Positions 16,567 to 25,233 of a stretch of 64,000 bases of DNA are shown here, in pieces. The DNA is taken from positions 55,697-119,696 of the forward strand of contig JAUTCR010000044.1 of assembly GCA_030673895.1 (NCBI GenBank), in the 5' to 3' direction. Position numbers and translations under genes: made by a program. Below the pieces are notes generated by a model. The model had not been told where the DNA came from. It made no database searches and saw only the letters and a list, made by a program, of their open reading frames with translations. Origin of the DNA: Verrucomicrobiota bacterium JB023 (GTDB lineage Bacteria; Verrucomicrobiota; Verrucomicrobiia; Verrucomicrobiales; Akkermansiaceae). How positions within the stretch are numbered: the stretch's first letter is position 1; each line of letters starts with the position of its first letter.

Positions 16567-19500
16567 ATGAAGTTTTCAGGTTTTTGGCAAAACAGCTTGG
16601 CTGCCCTCGCTTTGGTTACTCCGCTGGCGGCGGAGACTGAGGAGGCAGAGGCGACCGATAAGGTGATCCCGGAGGGATTCAAGGTTTCGGTCTTTGCCGA
16701 GCCTTTTGAGGTCGAGTATCCCACTGCACTGACGGCCGGAGCCGATGGGACGGTCTATGTCTCGGTCGATCCCAACGGTTCGCTGGGCAAGGGTCGAGTC
16801 GGCAAGGTGGTAGCCTGCCGCGATGAGGATGGAGATGGGCGGGCTGACAAGTTCTGGGACTACGTGCCGGAGTTGGTTTCACCGCGTGGGGGGCATTTTG
16901 TTGAGGGCAAGCTTTACCTCATTCACCCGCCCTACCTCAGCGTCTTCTGGGACGAGGATGGGGATGGAGTGGCGGAGCAGAGCCAGCGTCTCGTTGACGG
17001 TCTCGGTGCCAGCGCGCAGGAGAGCCGGGGCGGGGACCATACCACGAATGGTGTCCGCATGGGGGTGGACGGCTGGCTCTACATCGCGGTGGGGGACTTC
17101 GGGATGAGCTCTGCCACGGGGACGGATGGTCGCTCGATCACTCTCCAAGGTGGCGGTGTGGCCCGGGTCCGGCCGGATGGCTCGGAGTTGGAGGTCTATT
17201 CCTATCACTCGAGGAATCAGTGTGATGTGGCCATTAGCCCTTATCTCGACCTCTTCGCCCGAGATAACACCAATGATGGCAAGGGCTGGAATATTCGCGT
17301 CCATCACCACACCAATCTCGCTGAGCACGGCTATCCCCGCCTTTACAAGAACTTCGCCGGGGAGACCACTTTGCCGCTACTCGACCTCGGTGGAGGGAGC
17401 GGGACGGGTGCTCTCTACCTCCACGAGCCCGGCTTCCCGGGAGACTACGGGGACATGCTCTTCACCTGTGATTGGACGACGGGGAAAATCTACGAGCACT
17501 CGCTGGAGCGCTCGCAAGGCACTTTCCAAGCGACGCAAGCGGTCTGGATGGACCTCGTGCGAGCCGTCGATATCGATGTCGATGGCGAGTCACGGCTCTA
17601 TACGGCCGACTGGCGGGGCGGCCGCTTCCGCTATGCGGGCGAGGGAGTTGAGGTGGGAAGGATTCACCGGGTGGTGCCCGAACCCCAACCCAAGGTCGAG
17701 CCTTGGCCAGATCTCGCGGCCTTTTCTCCGCTCGACCTCGTTGCCCAGCTGGAGCACCGGAGCGCGGTGCGGCGTCTCGAGGCCCAGCGCGAGTTGCTCT
17801 CGCGAGGAAAGAGCGAGGAAGTGGTGAGCGCCCTGACGGAGCTAGCTGCAGGCGAGGCGCCCCTCTACTCGAAGGTGGTGGCCCTCTTTGCTCTCAAGCA
17901 ACTCCTGGGTGAAGAGGCTCACCCGCATCTCCTCCCATTCTTCGAGCATGATGAGTTGCGCGAATTCGTGCTCCGCGCGTTGGGCGATCGTCGTCCCGAG
18001 GCCAAAGGCATTCCGCTTGACCGACTGCGCCGGGGGCTGAGCAATCCCGACCCGCGGGTGCGACAGCAGGCCGCCATCGCCATCGAGCGTGGAGGGCACC
18101 GGGAGCTGGCCAAGGACTTGATAGCCACCGTGGCCCGCGCCTGGGCTGAGGAGCCGGATCGAGAGTCTCGCCGCTCCCTGCGTGACGCCCACACCGCGAT
18201 GCAAGCGCTCCGCCATCTGGAAGCGGCGGAGGCTTGTCTCAAGGCTCTCAAGGACGAGACAACCCGAGAAGTGGCTCTCGCTGCCCTGCGCTACCTGCCC
18301 ACCCCGGAAGTGGTGGTGGGGCTGCGGCGCTATCTGGCCGATGAGGCGCCCGAGGCCGACCGCCTGGATGTGATGGAGACGCTGGCGCGGCTGAGCCATC
18401 GGGAAGGCGAATGGGATGAAGAGAGCTGGTGGGGAACCCGGCCCGATGATCGTGGTCCCTACTTCGAGCCAGTGCGCTGGAGTTCGTCGGCGCTGGCGAT
18501 CCAGGGGCTGGAAGAGGCCTTTGCCAAGCTGCCCGAGACGGGAGGCGAGCGCGAGCGGGCCCTCGAAATCTTTGCGGCCAATCGGCTCGACGTGACCAAG
18601 ATGAACCTTGGCGAGCAAGACCCCGTGCTCATGGCTCTTGGCCTACCCGAGATCGGACCTGCCGAGGTGGAAATTCTGACCAGCGCGGCCACTGACTCCG
18701 AAAGAAAGTGGGAGCAACGTCTGTCCGCCTACCGCGCCATCGCTCGCGCCGAGTTCGAGGAGTCCTCGCAAGAAGTCGGGGAAGGCAAAACGCTCTCCCG
18801 CCTCGCCTTGGAGGCTCGACTCAAGATCCTTGCCGCTTGGAAGGAAGAGGAGGCAACACGCGAGGCCGCCGCCCGCGAGATTGCTGAATTCTGTAATGCC
18901 CCGGCCTTGATTCTCCAGCTGGGGACCCTGCGCAAGGTGGCGCGGGAGGAGAGCCCGGAGGTCAGCGCGATTGCCTGGCGAGCCATCCTATCCTTTTCGC
19001 AAAGCCCTCTCATCAAGAAAAGCCAGCGGGCGAAGGCGCTGGCGCTCGCTCAGGACAGTCCGCGCGAGATTGGCTTCTTCCGGGCGCTCCGGGAGCTGAA
19101 GCTCGAGGGCTTCGACGAGGTAATTACCAATGCCATTGATAGCGACAACGCACTCCTCACGGCTGCCGCGAAGGAGGCCCGGGATGCGATTGCGCATGGC
19201 CAACAGGCAAAGGCGGATGGGGGGCAAAAGATTGCCGAACTCGACCCGGCGGAAGCCACCCGGCTCGTGATGGACGGGAAGGGCGATATCGGATTGGGGA
19301 AGGAAATCTACACTCGCCAAGGTTGTGCCAGCTGCCATGCGGTCAGCCTCGAGGAAGTGCAGAAGGGCCCGTTCCTCGGCACCGCGGGCGGCAAGTTCAC
19401 GCGGGATTATCTTATCGAGTCCGTCCTGGCTCCTAATGCGACGGTAGCACAAGGCTTTGTCACCGAGTTGATTACCTTAAAGGATGGTAGCGCGGTGCTC

Positions 19501-19692
19501 GGCTTCATCACCCGTAATGAGGACGGCGAAATTGATGTCCGCAATATCGGCGGCGTGGTCACCACGGTGAAGAGTGCGGATGTCGCCAAGCGGGAAGAGC
19601 AAGCCATCTCGATGATGCCGGCCGGTTTGGCCTCAGGCCTCACCGTGCATGAGTTCACCTCCTTGATCGACTACCTTGGCTCGATGAAGTGA
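16567..19692 (+). CDS. PVC-type propeller / HEAT-repeat / cytochrome c heme-binding protein
   Basis: A 1041-residue exported protein with the architecture typical of the PVC superphylum. A signal peptide (residues 1-23) is followed by a beta-propeller dehydrogenase-like domain (about 35-370; GFKVSVFAEPFEVEYPTAL, RGGDHTTNGVRMGVDGWLYIAVGDFG, HHTNLAEHGYPRLYKNF, CDWTTGKIYEH, YTADWRGGRFRY). A HEAT-like helical repeat region (about 390-880) comes next, then a C-terminal cytochrome c domain with heme motif C920-A-S-C923-H924 and a candidate distal Met in SMMPAG near residue 1018. It is probably a periplasmic redox enzyme acting on a sugar or alcohol. It is divergent from the nucleotidyltransferase and followed by the CHAT and DUF1080 genes. 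Confidence 0.93.
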   Translation: MKFSGFWQNSLAALALVTPLAAETEEAEATDKVIPEGFKVSVFAEPFEVEYPTALTAGADGTVYVSVDPNGSLGKGRVGKVVACRDEDGDGRADKFWDYVPELVSPRGGHFVEGKLYLIHPPYLSVFWDEDGDGVAEQSQRLVDGLGASAQESRGGDHTTNGVRMGVDGWLYIAVGDFGMSSATGTDGRSITLQGGGVARVRPDGSELEVYSYHSRNQCDVAISPYLDLFARDNTNDGKGWNIRVHHHTNLAEHGYPRLYKNFAGETTLPLLDLGGGSGTGALYLHEPGFPGDYGDMLFTCDWTTGKIYEHSLERSQGTFQATQAVWMDLVRAVDIDVDGESRLYTADWRGGRFRYAGEGVEVGRIHRVVPEPQPKVEPWPDLAAFSPLDLVAQLEHRSAVRRLEAQRELLSRGKSEEVVSALTELAAGEAPLYSKVVALFALKQLLGEEAHPHLLPFFEHDELREFVLRALGDRRPEAKGIPLDRLRRGLSNPDPRVRQQAAIAIERGGHRELAKDLIATVARAWAEEPDRESRRSLRDAHTAMQALRHLEAAEACLKALKDETTREVALAALRYLPTPEVVVGLRRYLADEAPEADRLDVMETLARLSHREGEWDEESWWGTRPDDRGPYFEPVRWSSSALAIQGLEEAFAKLPETGGERERALEIFAANRLDVTKMNLGEQDPVLMALGLPEIGPAEVEILTSAATDSERKWEQRLSAYRAIARAEFEESSQEVGEGKTLSRLALEARLKILAAWKEEEATREAAAREIAEFCNAPALILQLGTLRKVAREESPEVSAIAWRAILSFSQSPLIKKSQRAKALALAQDSPREIGFFRALRELKLEGFDEVITNAIDSDNALLTAAAKEARDAIAHGQQAKADGGQKIAELDPAEATRLVMDGKGDIGLGKEIYTRQGCASCHAVSLEEVQKGPFLGTAGGKFTRDYLIESVLAPNATVAQGFVTELITLKDGSAVLGFITRNEDGEIDVRNIGGVVTTVKSADVAKREEQAISMMPAGLASGLTVHEFTSLIDYLGSMK

Positions 19693-19750
19693 GTGAGCGC
19701 GGATAGCTTATTCTATTGCGGTTGCGCGAACAGCAGAGGAGACTAGGCAC

Positions 19751-22411
19751 GTGCGGGGGCGCCTGATAGTTCTGATTGTGGTCTCACTCGTCCTCCGGAT
19801 GGGCGCGGAGACTCCTGCCGCGCTCTATCAGGCCGGGCGCTTCTCGGAGGCGCTCACCGTCCTCAGCGAGCGGGCCCAGGTCTGGGCTGATCTGGAAGCG
19901 CCCACCGATGATGATCGGCGGGAACTGGCCGATACGCATCTGGCGATGGGTATGTGCCTACTTGAGCTGGCTCGTCCCGCAGACGCGGTGCGCGAGCTGG
20001 AAAAAGCGATTGCCGTCCAGGATGAGTTTCAGGCTGATTTGTTAGAACGGGCGGCTCCCCTGGATACCTTGGGTCGGGCCTGGCAGGCGCAGGGGCATTA
20101 TGAAAAGGCCGGGCAATACCTCCTTCAGGCTCTCCGCTTGCGCGAACAAGCCGGAGGTGCCGTCGCGGAATTTTGGCAGCAGGTGTCCCGTGATCATCTC
20201 GGACTCCTTCGTCTTGTTGAGGGTCGTTATGAGGAGGCAGGCAAACTACTGGAAGAGTCTCTAGCAGAGACTGGCACCGACCGTCCAAGGCTCCTGGCTC
20301 TCCGGCATCACAATGTCGCGCGCTATCTCCTCACCATTCGGAATCTCCATCGTGCGGAAGGGCATGCCGTCCAGTCCGTGGAGCTGGCCCGGCAACATGC
20401 GGTCGATGACCTCGCTTCTTATCTCGATCTCCTGACCCTCATTCGCTTGCGGAAGGGTGATAGCGTGGCTGCGGAAATCACTCTCTTCGAGGCCTTGGAA
20501 GAATTCCGCAAGCGGCCGGACTCGGCAGCCAAAGCCAGGGGAGAGGCTGAGTTGCTCAATAAGTTGGGTCAGCTTCTTCTTGAGGATGACCCGGCCCAGG
20601 CCGCGGACTTCTTCCAGCAGGCTCTCACTGCGCTGGAGCCTTGGCTGTACGAGGAGCATCCGGCTCTCGCGCCCTACTATAACAACCTCGGCCTGGCTCT
20701 GATGAAGCAGGGCTCCCATGATAGCGCCGCGCAATCGTTGGAGATGGCTCTGGCTCTCTTGCCAGCGACCGAGAAGGGCCACCAGCGGCGTGCCGAGTGG
20801 TTGCAAAATCGCGCTTGGAATGCCCTTCTCGCAGGGAGCGAGCGCACGCCTACCCTGGTCAGGGAGGCTTGTCTGGCCGCAGAGGATGTACTCGCCGAGC
20901 TCCTCTCTTCCGGGACCGAAAGGGAGCGACTCAACTTCCTGGCCCGCTTCGACTTCTATTCATTGCCTGCCCAAGCTGGTGAGACTTCGTTACTGGCCGG
21001 GCTGCTCCGGCGCAATAAGGCGCGCCTGCTAGAGACGATCCTCGCGGAGAAGACGGATGAGTCCCCGGTTTGGGCAGCGAACCAAGCGGAGCAGTCAACC
21101 TCCTTGGGTTGCCCGGCTATCGACTATGTTCGCTACACCGAGCAGGAGGTCGGTCGAGAGCCAGTGACCCGCTACGGGGCCGTGGTCCATCTACCTGGCG
21201 AGGATCCCCAGTTCGTCACCTTGGGCAACGAACAACGACTTCTCCGTTGGCTCTCCGTCGTCAACGAGCGCTTGGATTATCGCTCCGCCAAGTTGGGCGG
21301 CGGTGAGGCGCACCCTCCTGTCCTCCGGCTGGAGGCGGCCCTGCGAAAGCTGCATGAGGACTTCCTTGCGCCTGTCTTGGCGAAATTGCCGGATGAGATG
21401 GAGACGCTGGCCATCTCTCCGGATGCCTCGCTTCATTTCCTTCCCTTTGCCGCCTTGATTGACGATGAGAGCCGCTTCTTCGCCAGCCGCGCCAAGCAGG
21501 TTCTCTTCGTCAGCTCTCTCCGTGACTTTGCCGCCGACCCAGCCGAGGGATTCTCGAACAAGCCGTGGGACCTTTTTGGGATGAGCGAATACCCTGGCTG
21601 GGAGAGGGCTCATCCGGGTGATTATTTCAATGAACTCAGTCCATTGCCCCATGTCGGGGATGAGCTGGCGGTACTCAAGACCTTGGCCCCGAAAGGAAGC
21701 CGCATTGACCTCAATCCTGACCATCCCGAGGAGCGTCTGAAGTCGCTGGATTTCTCACCTGCGGTCCTTCACGTTGCCTCTCACGCGTTCTTCCAAGAGC
21801 AGGGAGAGGATGATGGCGCAGTCCTCGATCTCGATGCCGACCCGGGGCTTCTCCGCCGCTCGGGTATCGCCCTGACGCCGGATGAGGCCAATGACGGCAT
21901 CCTCTTTCCGCATGAAATTGCGCGCTTGCCCTTGGAGGATACGACCTTGGTGACGCTCTCCGCGTGTCAAACGGGCCTGGGCACCCCGCTGGGAGGAGAG
22001 GGTGTGCTCGGTCTCCGGCGCGCTTTTGCTTTAGCTGGGGCTGATAACCTGCTTCTCACTCTCTGGCGGGTCCCGGATCGGTCGACGGCCTCGTTCATGA
22101 GCCTCTTTTACCGCGCCGCCCTGCGCACGGAGAATCTCCCAGCCTCCGTCTGGGAGCTGCAAGGAGAGCTGCTGGGCCGGGATTGCCCTGATGTCTCCGA
22201 TGACGAGAAGCTGGAGGAGGCTGTGCTCAGGCACGCCCCTTTTGTGGTTTGCCATCGCGGCCCGATTCCCTCTTTGTTCAGCCCGGATCCCCCCCAATCG
22301 TCGCCACGCAAATCTTATTGGAAGTGGGTTCTCTCCCTGCTCCTGCTCGCTCTCTGCGCGGGCGGAACGCTGCTGATCCGTCGGGTGAGCCTGAAAAAGG
22401 CATCCATTTAG
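19751..22411 (+). CDS. Exported, tail-anchored TPR-CHAT cysteine protease-like protein
   Basis: An 886-residue protein with a GTG start preceded by AGAGGAG. Residues 1-20 form a signal peptide. Residues 20-400 are TPR-like helices (ETPAALYQAGRFSEALTVL, LAMGMCLLELARPADAVRELEKAI, QAQGHYEKAGQYLLQALRLRE, YNNLGLALMKQGSHDSAAQSLEMAL). Residues 540-830 form a CHAT domain with the caspase-like dyad intact: His678 in LHVASHAFF and Cys739 in LSACQTGLG, then GEGVLGLRRAFALAGA. A C-terminal transmembrane helix (about 857-877) follows, with a basic end. TPR-CHAT proteins in other systems act in proteolytic signalling or defence; this one is predicted to face the periplasm, which is unusual. It lies 59 bases after the PVC cytochrome gene. 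Confidence 0.92.
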   Translation: MRGRLIVLIVVSLVLRMGAETPAALYQAGRFSEALTVLSERAQVWADLEAPTDDDRRELADTHLAMGMCLLELARPADAVRELEKAIAVQDEFQADLLERAAPLDTLGRAWQAQGHYEKAGQYLLQALRLREQAGGAVAEFWQQVSRDHLGLLRLVEGRYEEAGKLLEESLAETGTDRPRLLALRHHNVARYLLTIRNLHRAEGHAVQSVELARQHAVDDLASYLDLLTLIRLRKGDSVAAEITLFEALEEFRKRPDSAAKARGEAELLNKLGQLLLEDDPAQAADFFQQALTALEPWLYEEHPALAPYYNNLGLALMKQGSHDSAAQSLEMALALLPATEKGHQRRAEWLQNRAWNALLAGSERTPTLVREACLAAEDVLAELLSSGTERERLNFLARFDFYSLPAQAGETSLLAGLLRRNKARLLETILAEKTDESPVWAANQAEQSTSLGCPAIDYVRYTEQEVGREPVTRYGAVVHLPGEDPQFVTLGNEQRLLRWLSVVNERLDYRSAKLGGGEAHPPVLRLEAALRKLHEDFLAPVLAKLPDEMETLAISPDASLHFLPFAALIDDESRFFASRAKQVLFVSSLRDFAADPAEGFSNKPWDLFGMSEYPGWERAHPGDYFNELSPLPHVGDELAVLKTLAPKGSRIDLNPDHPEERLKSLDFSPAVLHVASHAFFQEQGEDDGAVLDLDADPGLLRRSGIALTPDEANDGILFPHEIARLPLEDTTLVTLSACQTGLGTPLGGEGVLGLRRAFALAGADNLLLTLWRVPDRSTASFMSLFYRAALRTENLPASVWELQGELLGRDCPDVSDDEKLEEAVLRHAPFVVCHRGPIPSLFSPDPPQSSPRKSYWKWVLSLLLLALCAGGTLLIRRVSLKKASI

Positions 22412-22448
22412 CCGAAAGGCCGGCGGGAGGGCGAGGTATTGATGAGGG

Positions 22449-23096
22449 ATGAAGAAAACCCTGATCTTCTTATTGGCCCTGTCCGGCTCCCTAATCGGCG
22501 GGGAAGAGTGGCGCTCACTCTTCGATGGCGAAACGCTGACAGGTTGGACGAATCCCAAGGGCGAGCCAGCTAAAGAAGGCGGCTGGATCGCCAAGGACGG
22601 CGTGCTCTACCGCAAGAGCCTGGCGGGCGATCTCCTCACCAAGGAGCGCTTCCGGGACTTTGAGTTCTCCTTCGAGTGGAAAATATCGGAAGGTGGGAAC
22701 TCGGGGGTGAAGTATCGGGTGCGGGAAGACCGGCTTGGGCTGGAATACCAGATTCTCGATGACGAGAAGCATCCGGATGGCAAGAAACTCTCCCGCCAAT
22801 CAGCCGCTCTCTACGACCTCAAGGCGACCATCGCCGACAAGGGCCTTAAGCCGCCGGGCGAGTGGAACAAGGGCCGCATTTTAGTGCGCGATGGTGTCGT
22901 GAAGCATTACCTGAATGGCAAGCTGGTGGTCGAACTGGCCATTCCCTCCGAAGAATGGGAGCAGCGCTATGCCGAGAGCAAATACACCAAACACGAAGGC
23001 TTTGGTCTCAACGAGGAAGGGCGGATCCTTCTTCAAGATCACCGCGACGACGTCTGGTTTCGCCATCTGAAGATCCGCACTTTCGAGGCGAAGTGA
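22449..23096 (+). CDS. DUF1080 (3-keto-disaccharide hydrolase) family secreted protein
   Basis: A 215-residue DUF1080 protein. A signal peptide (MKKTLIFLLALSGSLIGG) is followed by the family blocks EWRSLFDGETLTGWTNPKG, GGWIAKDGVLYRK, GDLLTKERFRDFEFSFEWKISEGGNSGVKYRV, GLEYQILDDEKH, LYDLKAT, GEWNKGRILVRDGVVKHYLNGKLVVE, and the ending GRILLQDHRDDVWFRHLKIR. Its fold is concanavalin-like, and some members hydrolyse 3-keto-glycosides outside the cytoplasm. Proximity to the propeller/cytochrome protein fits a sugar-oxidation route: oxidise to the 3-keto sugar, then cleave (inference from the family, not shown here). Confidence 0.92.
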   Translation: MKKTLIFLLALSGSLIGGEEWRSLFDGETLTGWTNPKGEPAKEGGWIAKDGVLYRKSLAGDLLTKERFRDFEFSFEWKISEGGNSGVKYRVREDRLGLEYQILDDEKHPDGKKLSRQSAALYDLKATIADKGLKPPGEWNKGRILVRDGVVKHYLNGKLVVELAIPSEEWEQRYAESKYTKHEGFGLNEEGRILLQDHRDDVWFRHLKIRTFEAK

Positions 23097-23402
23097 TCAG
23101 CCCTTGGAGACGTCCATCACCTGGGCTTTGGCCCAGCAATCCTTAAATTCGTCCACGAAGGCATCGTGGGCGGGGTCTTCCTGATAAGCGTCGTGGCTCT
23201 CCAGAGAGTCGAAACGGAGCGAGAGCGCGTAGTCCCAGGATTTCTCCGTGACCGGGCGCTCGGGCGTCGCGGCCGGGTGGCCCCAGATGCCGCCTGCGAC
23301 CGCCTCGATTTCGAACAAGGCTGCGAGGCCGCGCTCGAACTTCGAGCGGGTGGCGTCGTCTTTGCACTCGGGCTTCAACCAAAAGTAAACGTGGTGTTCC
23401 AT
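23097..23402 (-). CDS. Dabb family protein (stress-response A/B barrel)
   Basis: A 101-residue single-domain protein. The start is MEHHVYFWLKPE, the usual Dabb beginning (hydrophobic strand with H-x-V-x-F-x-L-K). It continues with SKFERGLAALFEIEAVAGGIWG, SWDYALSLRFDSLESHDAYQEDPAHDAFVDEF and ends with the helix KDCWAKAQVMDVSKG. It probably forms a dimeric ferredoxin-like barrel; family members bind small aromatic or hydrophobic ligands, but the role here is unknown. It abuts the convergent DUF1080 gene with no gap. Confidence 0.88.
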   Translation of the reverse strand: MEHHVYFWLKPECKDDATRSKFERGLAALFEIEAVAGGIWGHPAATPERPVTEKSWDYALSLRFDSLESHDAYQEDPAHDAFVDEFKDCWAKAQVMDVSKG

Positions 23403-23466
23403 GGGCGGAGTCAAACGCTTGGGCGGCCCGGGAGCAAGCAGAGCCTTGGGGGAATTGAGGTAGGTC

Positions 23467-23967
23467 TCAGCTCTCGATAGCCTTCAGGACATCAGCGGCT
23501 TGCTGCTCGGTGGAGGCGGTCAAGTCCCGCCAGATCAGCTTGCCATCCTCGAAGAAATAGGCCTGACGCTTGGCAAAGCCCATCTTGGCGGGCACGCCAA
23601 AGGCCTTGATGACCTTCTTGTCTGGATCCGCGAGAAGGGTGAAGGGCAGATCGAACTTCTTGGCAAAATCGGCCTGGGCCTCCACGTCGTCGCCGGAGAC
23701 GCCAAATACCCTGACGCCTTTTTCCGTCAATTTCTCATAAGCATCTCTCAGCGAGCAGGCTTGCTTGGTGCAGCCCGGGGTGTCCGCCTTGGGGTAGAAA
23801 TAGACGAGGGCATATCCCTCGGAGGCTTCCTTCCGGAGGTCGATGGTTTCTCCCTCGTGGGTCTGGACGGAGACTTCGGGGACGGGGGCTCCCATGGTGA
23901 TTTCTTCAGCTTTCACGATGCCGACCATTGCCATGAGGCTGGAAAGAATGCTCATCATTTTTTTCAT
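23467..23967 (-). CDS. Secreted peroxiredoxin, Bcp/PrxQ type
   Basis: A 166-residue thioredoxin-fold peroxidase. An N-terminal signal peptide (MKKMMSILSSLMAMVGIVKA) suggests a periplasmic location. The peroxidatic Cys is in YPKADTPGCTKQACSLRD, and the resolving Cys five residues later is the PrxQ (Bcp) arrangement. FGVSGDDVEAQADFAKKFDLPFTLLADPD and the AKRQAYFFEDGKLIWRD ending complete the AhpC-TSA domain. It reduces H2O2 or organic peroxides using thiol donors. Most Bcp proteins are cytoplasmic, so export is a mild oddity. It could protect the periplasmic redox proteins encoded nearby (inference). Confidence 0.92.
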   Translation of the reverse strand: MKKMMSILSSLMAMVGIVKAEEITMGAPVPEVSVQTHEGETIDLRKEASEGYALVYFYPKADTPGCTKQACSLRDAYEKLTEKGVRVFGVSGDDVEAQADFAKKFDLPFTLLADPDKKVIKAFGVPAKMGFAKRQAYFFEDGKLIWRDLTASTEQQAADVLKAIES

Positions 23968-24114
23968 CTTCGAGAACCTAGGCGGATTCAGGGGGCCGCC
24001 AAGTGGTTTTTGCGGGCGGGGCGAGGCAGGGGTTTTCCCTGTCTTTTTCCCCGTGTCAGGGGCATCTTATCGGCACAGGGTGACGGGCTGGACGTCGCTT
24101 AAGGAAGGAGCTTT

Positions 24115-25233
24115 ATGGCTGCGCGACAAAAAGGAAAAAAAGGCAGGTTGAAGTGGGTGCTTCTGGCAATCGCTCTCCTCGCAGCAGGGGGCTACTGGCT
24201 CTACCGCAAGTATCAGCCCCAACTGGAGGCCCGCCTCGATCCTCCGGTGGTGTTGGAGAAATACTCCATCGAGCGCCCGTTGATGGGCACAACCTTCAGC
24301 ATCACCAGCTATGCCGCGGATGAGCTGTCTGCCCAGCGGGCCTTCGAGAAAGCCTTCGCTGAAGGGGAGGCCGTCAATCAGGCCTGCTCGGATTACCTGC
24401 CGGATAGCGATCTCACCCGCCTCAATTCAGCGGCAGCGGGCGAGTGGGTCGAGGCTTCTCCCCATCTCATCAAGACCATTGCCTATGGCCTGGAGTTGGC
24501 CGATCTGACCGGAGGGGCCTATGACCCGACGGTCGGGACCTTGACCCATCTGTGGCGGGAGACGAAGAGAGCGGGAGCTTTGCCGGACCCTGCCATCCTC
24601 GCCCAAGCCCGGGCCGCGGCGGGGTGGGAGAAGGTCGAGGTCGATCAATCCCGTTTGCTCGTCCGCAGGCTCACGGAAGAGGTGCGGCTGGACTTGGGTG
24701 GCATCGCCAAGGGCTATGCCGCCGACCAGATGTTGGAGGTGCTCGCCGGTCAAGGGATGTCCTCATCCCTCGTGGCAGCGGGGGGCGACATTCGCTGCGG
24801 GAGCCGGCCTCCCGACAAGGAGGGCTGGGCCGTGGGCTTGAAAAGTCGCGATGGCCAGCTTTCCGCCTTGGTGACAGTCAGCGAGTGCTCGGTCTCGACT
24901 TCCGGGGACTTGCACCAATTTGTCGAGATCGACGGGGTGCGCTACTCCCACATCGTGGATCCGGAGACCGGACTCGGGATGAGCGAGCCAGTGCTGGCGA
25001 CAGTGGTGGCTCCGTCCGGCCTGATGTCTGATCCTTTGGCTACGGCCGCTTGCCTGCGACCGGAGATGGTCAAGGGATTCTCCCCGCATACGGATATCCA
25101 CTCCCGGATTCTGATGCGGACAGAGGCTTTCGTCTCGACTGGCTTTCCGGAGATTCAATTCATCGGGGCGGCAGAGGCCGCACCGGCTACCGAGCCAGCG
25201 CCTTCAGCTTCTCCCGCAGAGTCAGGCGAGTGA
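24115..25233 (+). CDS. apbE: FAD:protein FMN transferase (ApbE family)
   Basis: A 372-residue protein with an AAGGAG Shine-Dalgarno 6 bases before the ATG. An N-terminal transmembrane anchor (residues 12-30) places the catalytic domain in the periplasm. ApbE motifs are MGTTFSI, NQACSDYLPDSDLTRLN, TGGAYDPTVGTLTHLW, LDLGGIAKGYAADQM, AAGGDIRCG, SVSTSGDLHQF, YSHIVDPETG and, for metal binding, SDPLATAACL. The enzyme attaches FMN covalently to Thr/Ser of flavoproteins such as NqrB/C or urocanate-reductase-like enzymes. The C-terminus is an Ala/Pro-rich tail. The last 47 bases overlap the convergent sigma-54 regulator gene. Confidence 0.94.
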   Translation: MAARQKGKKGRLKWVLLAIALLAAGGYWLYRKYQPQLEARLDPPVVLEKYSIERPLMGTTFSITSYAADELSAQRAFEKAFAEGEAVNQACSDYLPDSDLTRLNSAAAGEWVEASPHLIKTIAYGLELADLTGGAYDPTVGTLTHLWRETKRAGALPDPAILAQARAAAGWEKVEVDQSRLLVRRLTEEVRLDLGGIAKGYAADQMLEVLAGQGMSSSLVAAGGDIRCGSRPPDKEGWAVGLKSRDGQLSALVTVSECSVSTSGDLHQFVEIDGVRYSHIVDPETGLGMSEPVLATVVAPSGLMSDPLATAACLRPEMVKGFSPHTDIHSRILMRTEAFVSTGFPEIQFIGAAEAAPATEPAPSASPAESGE

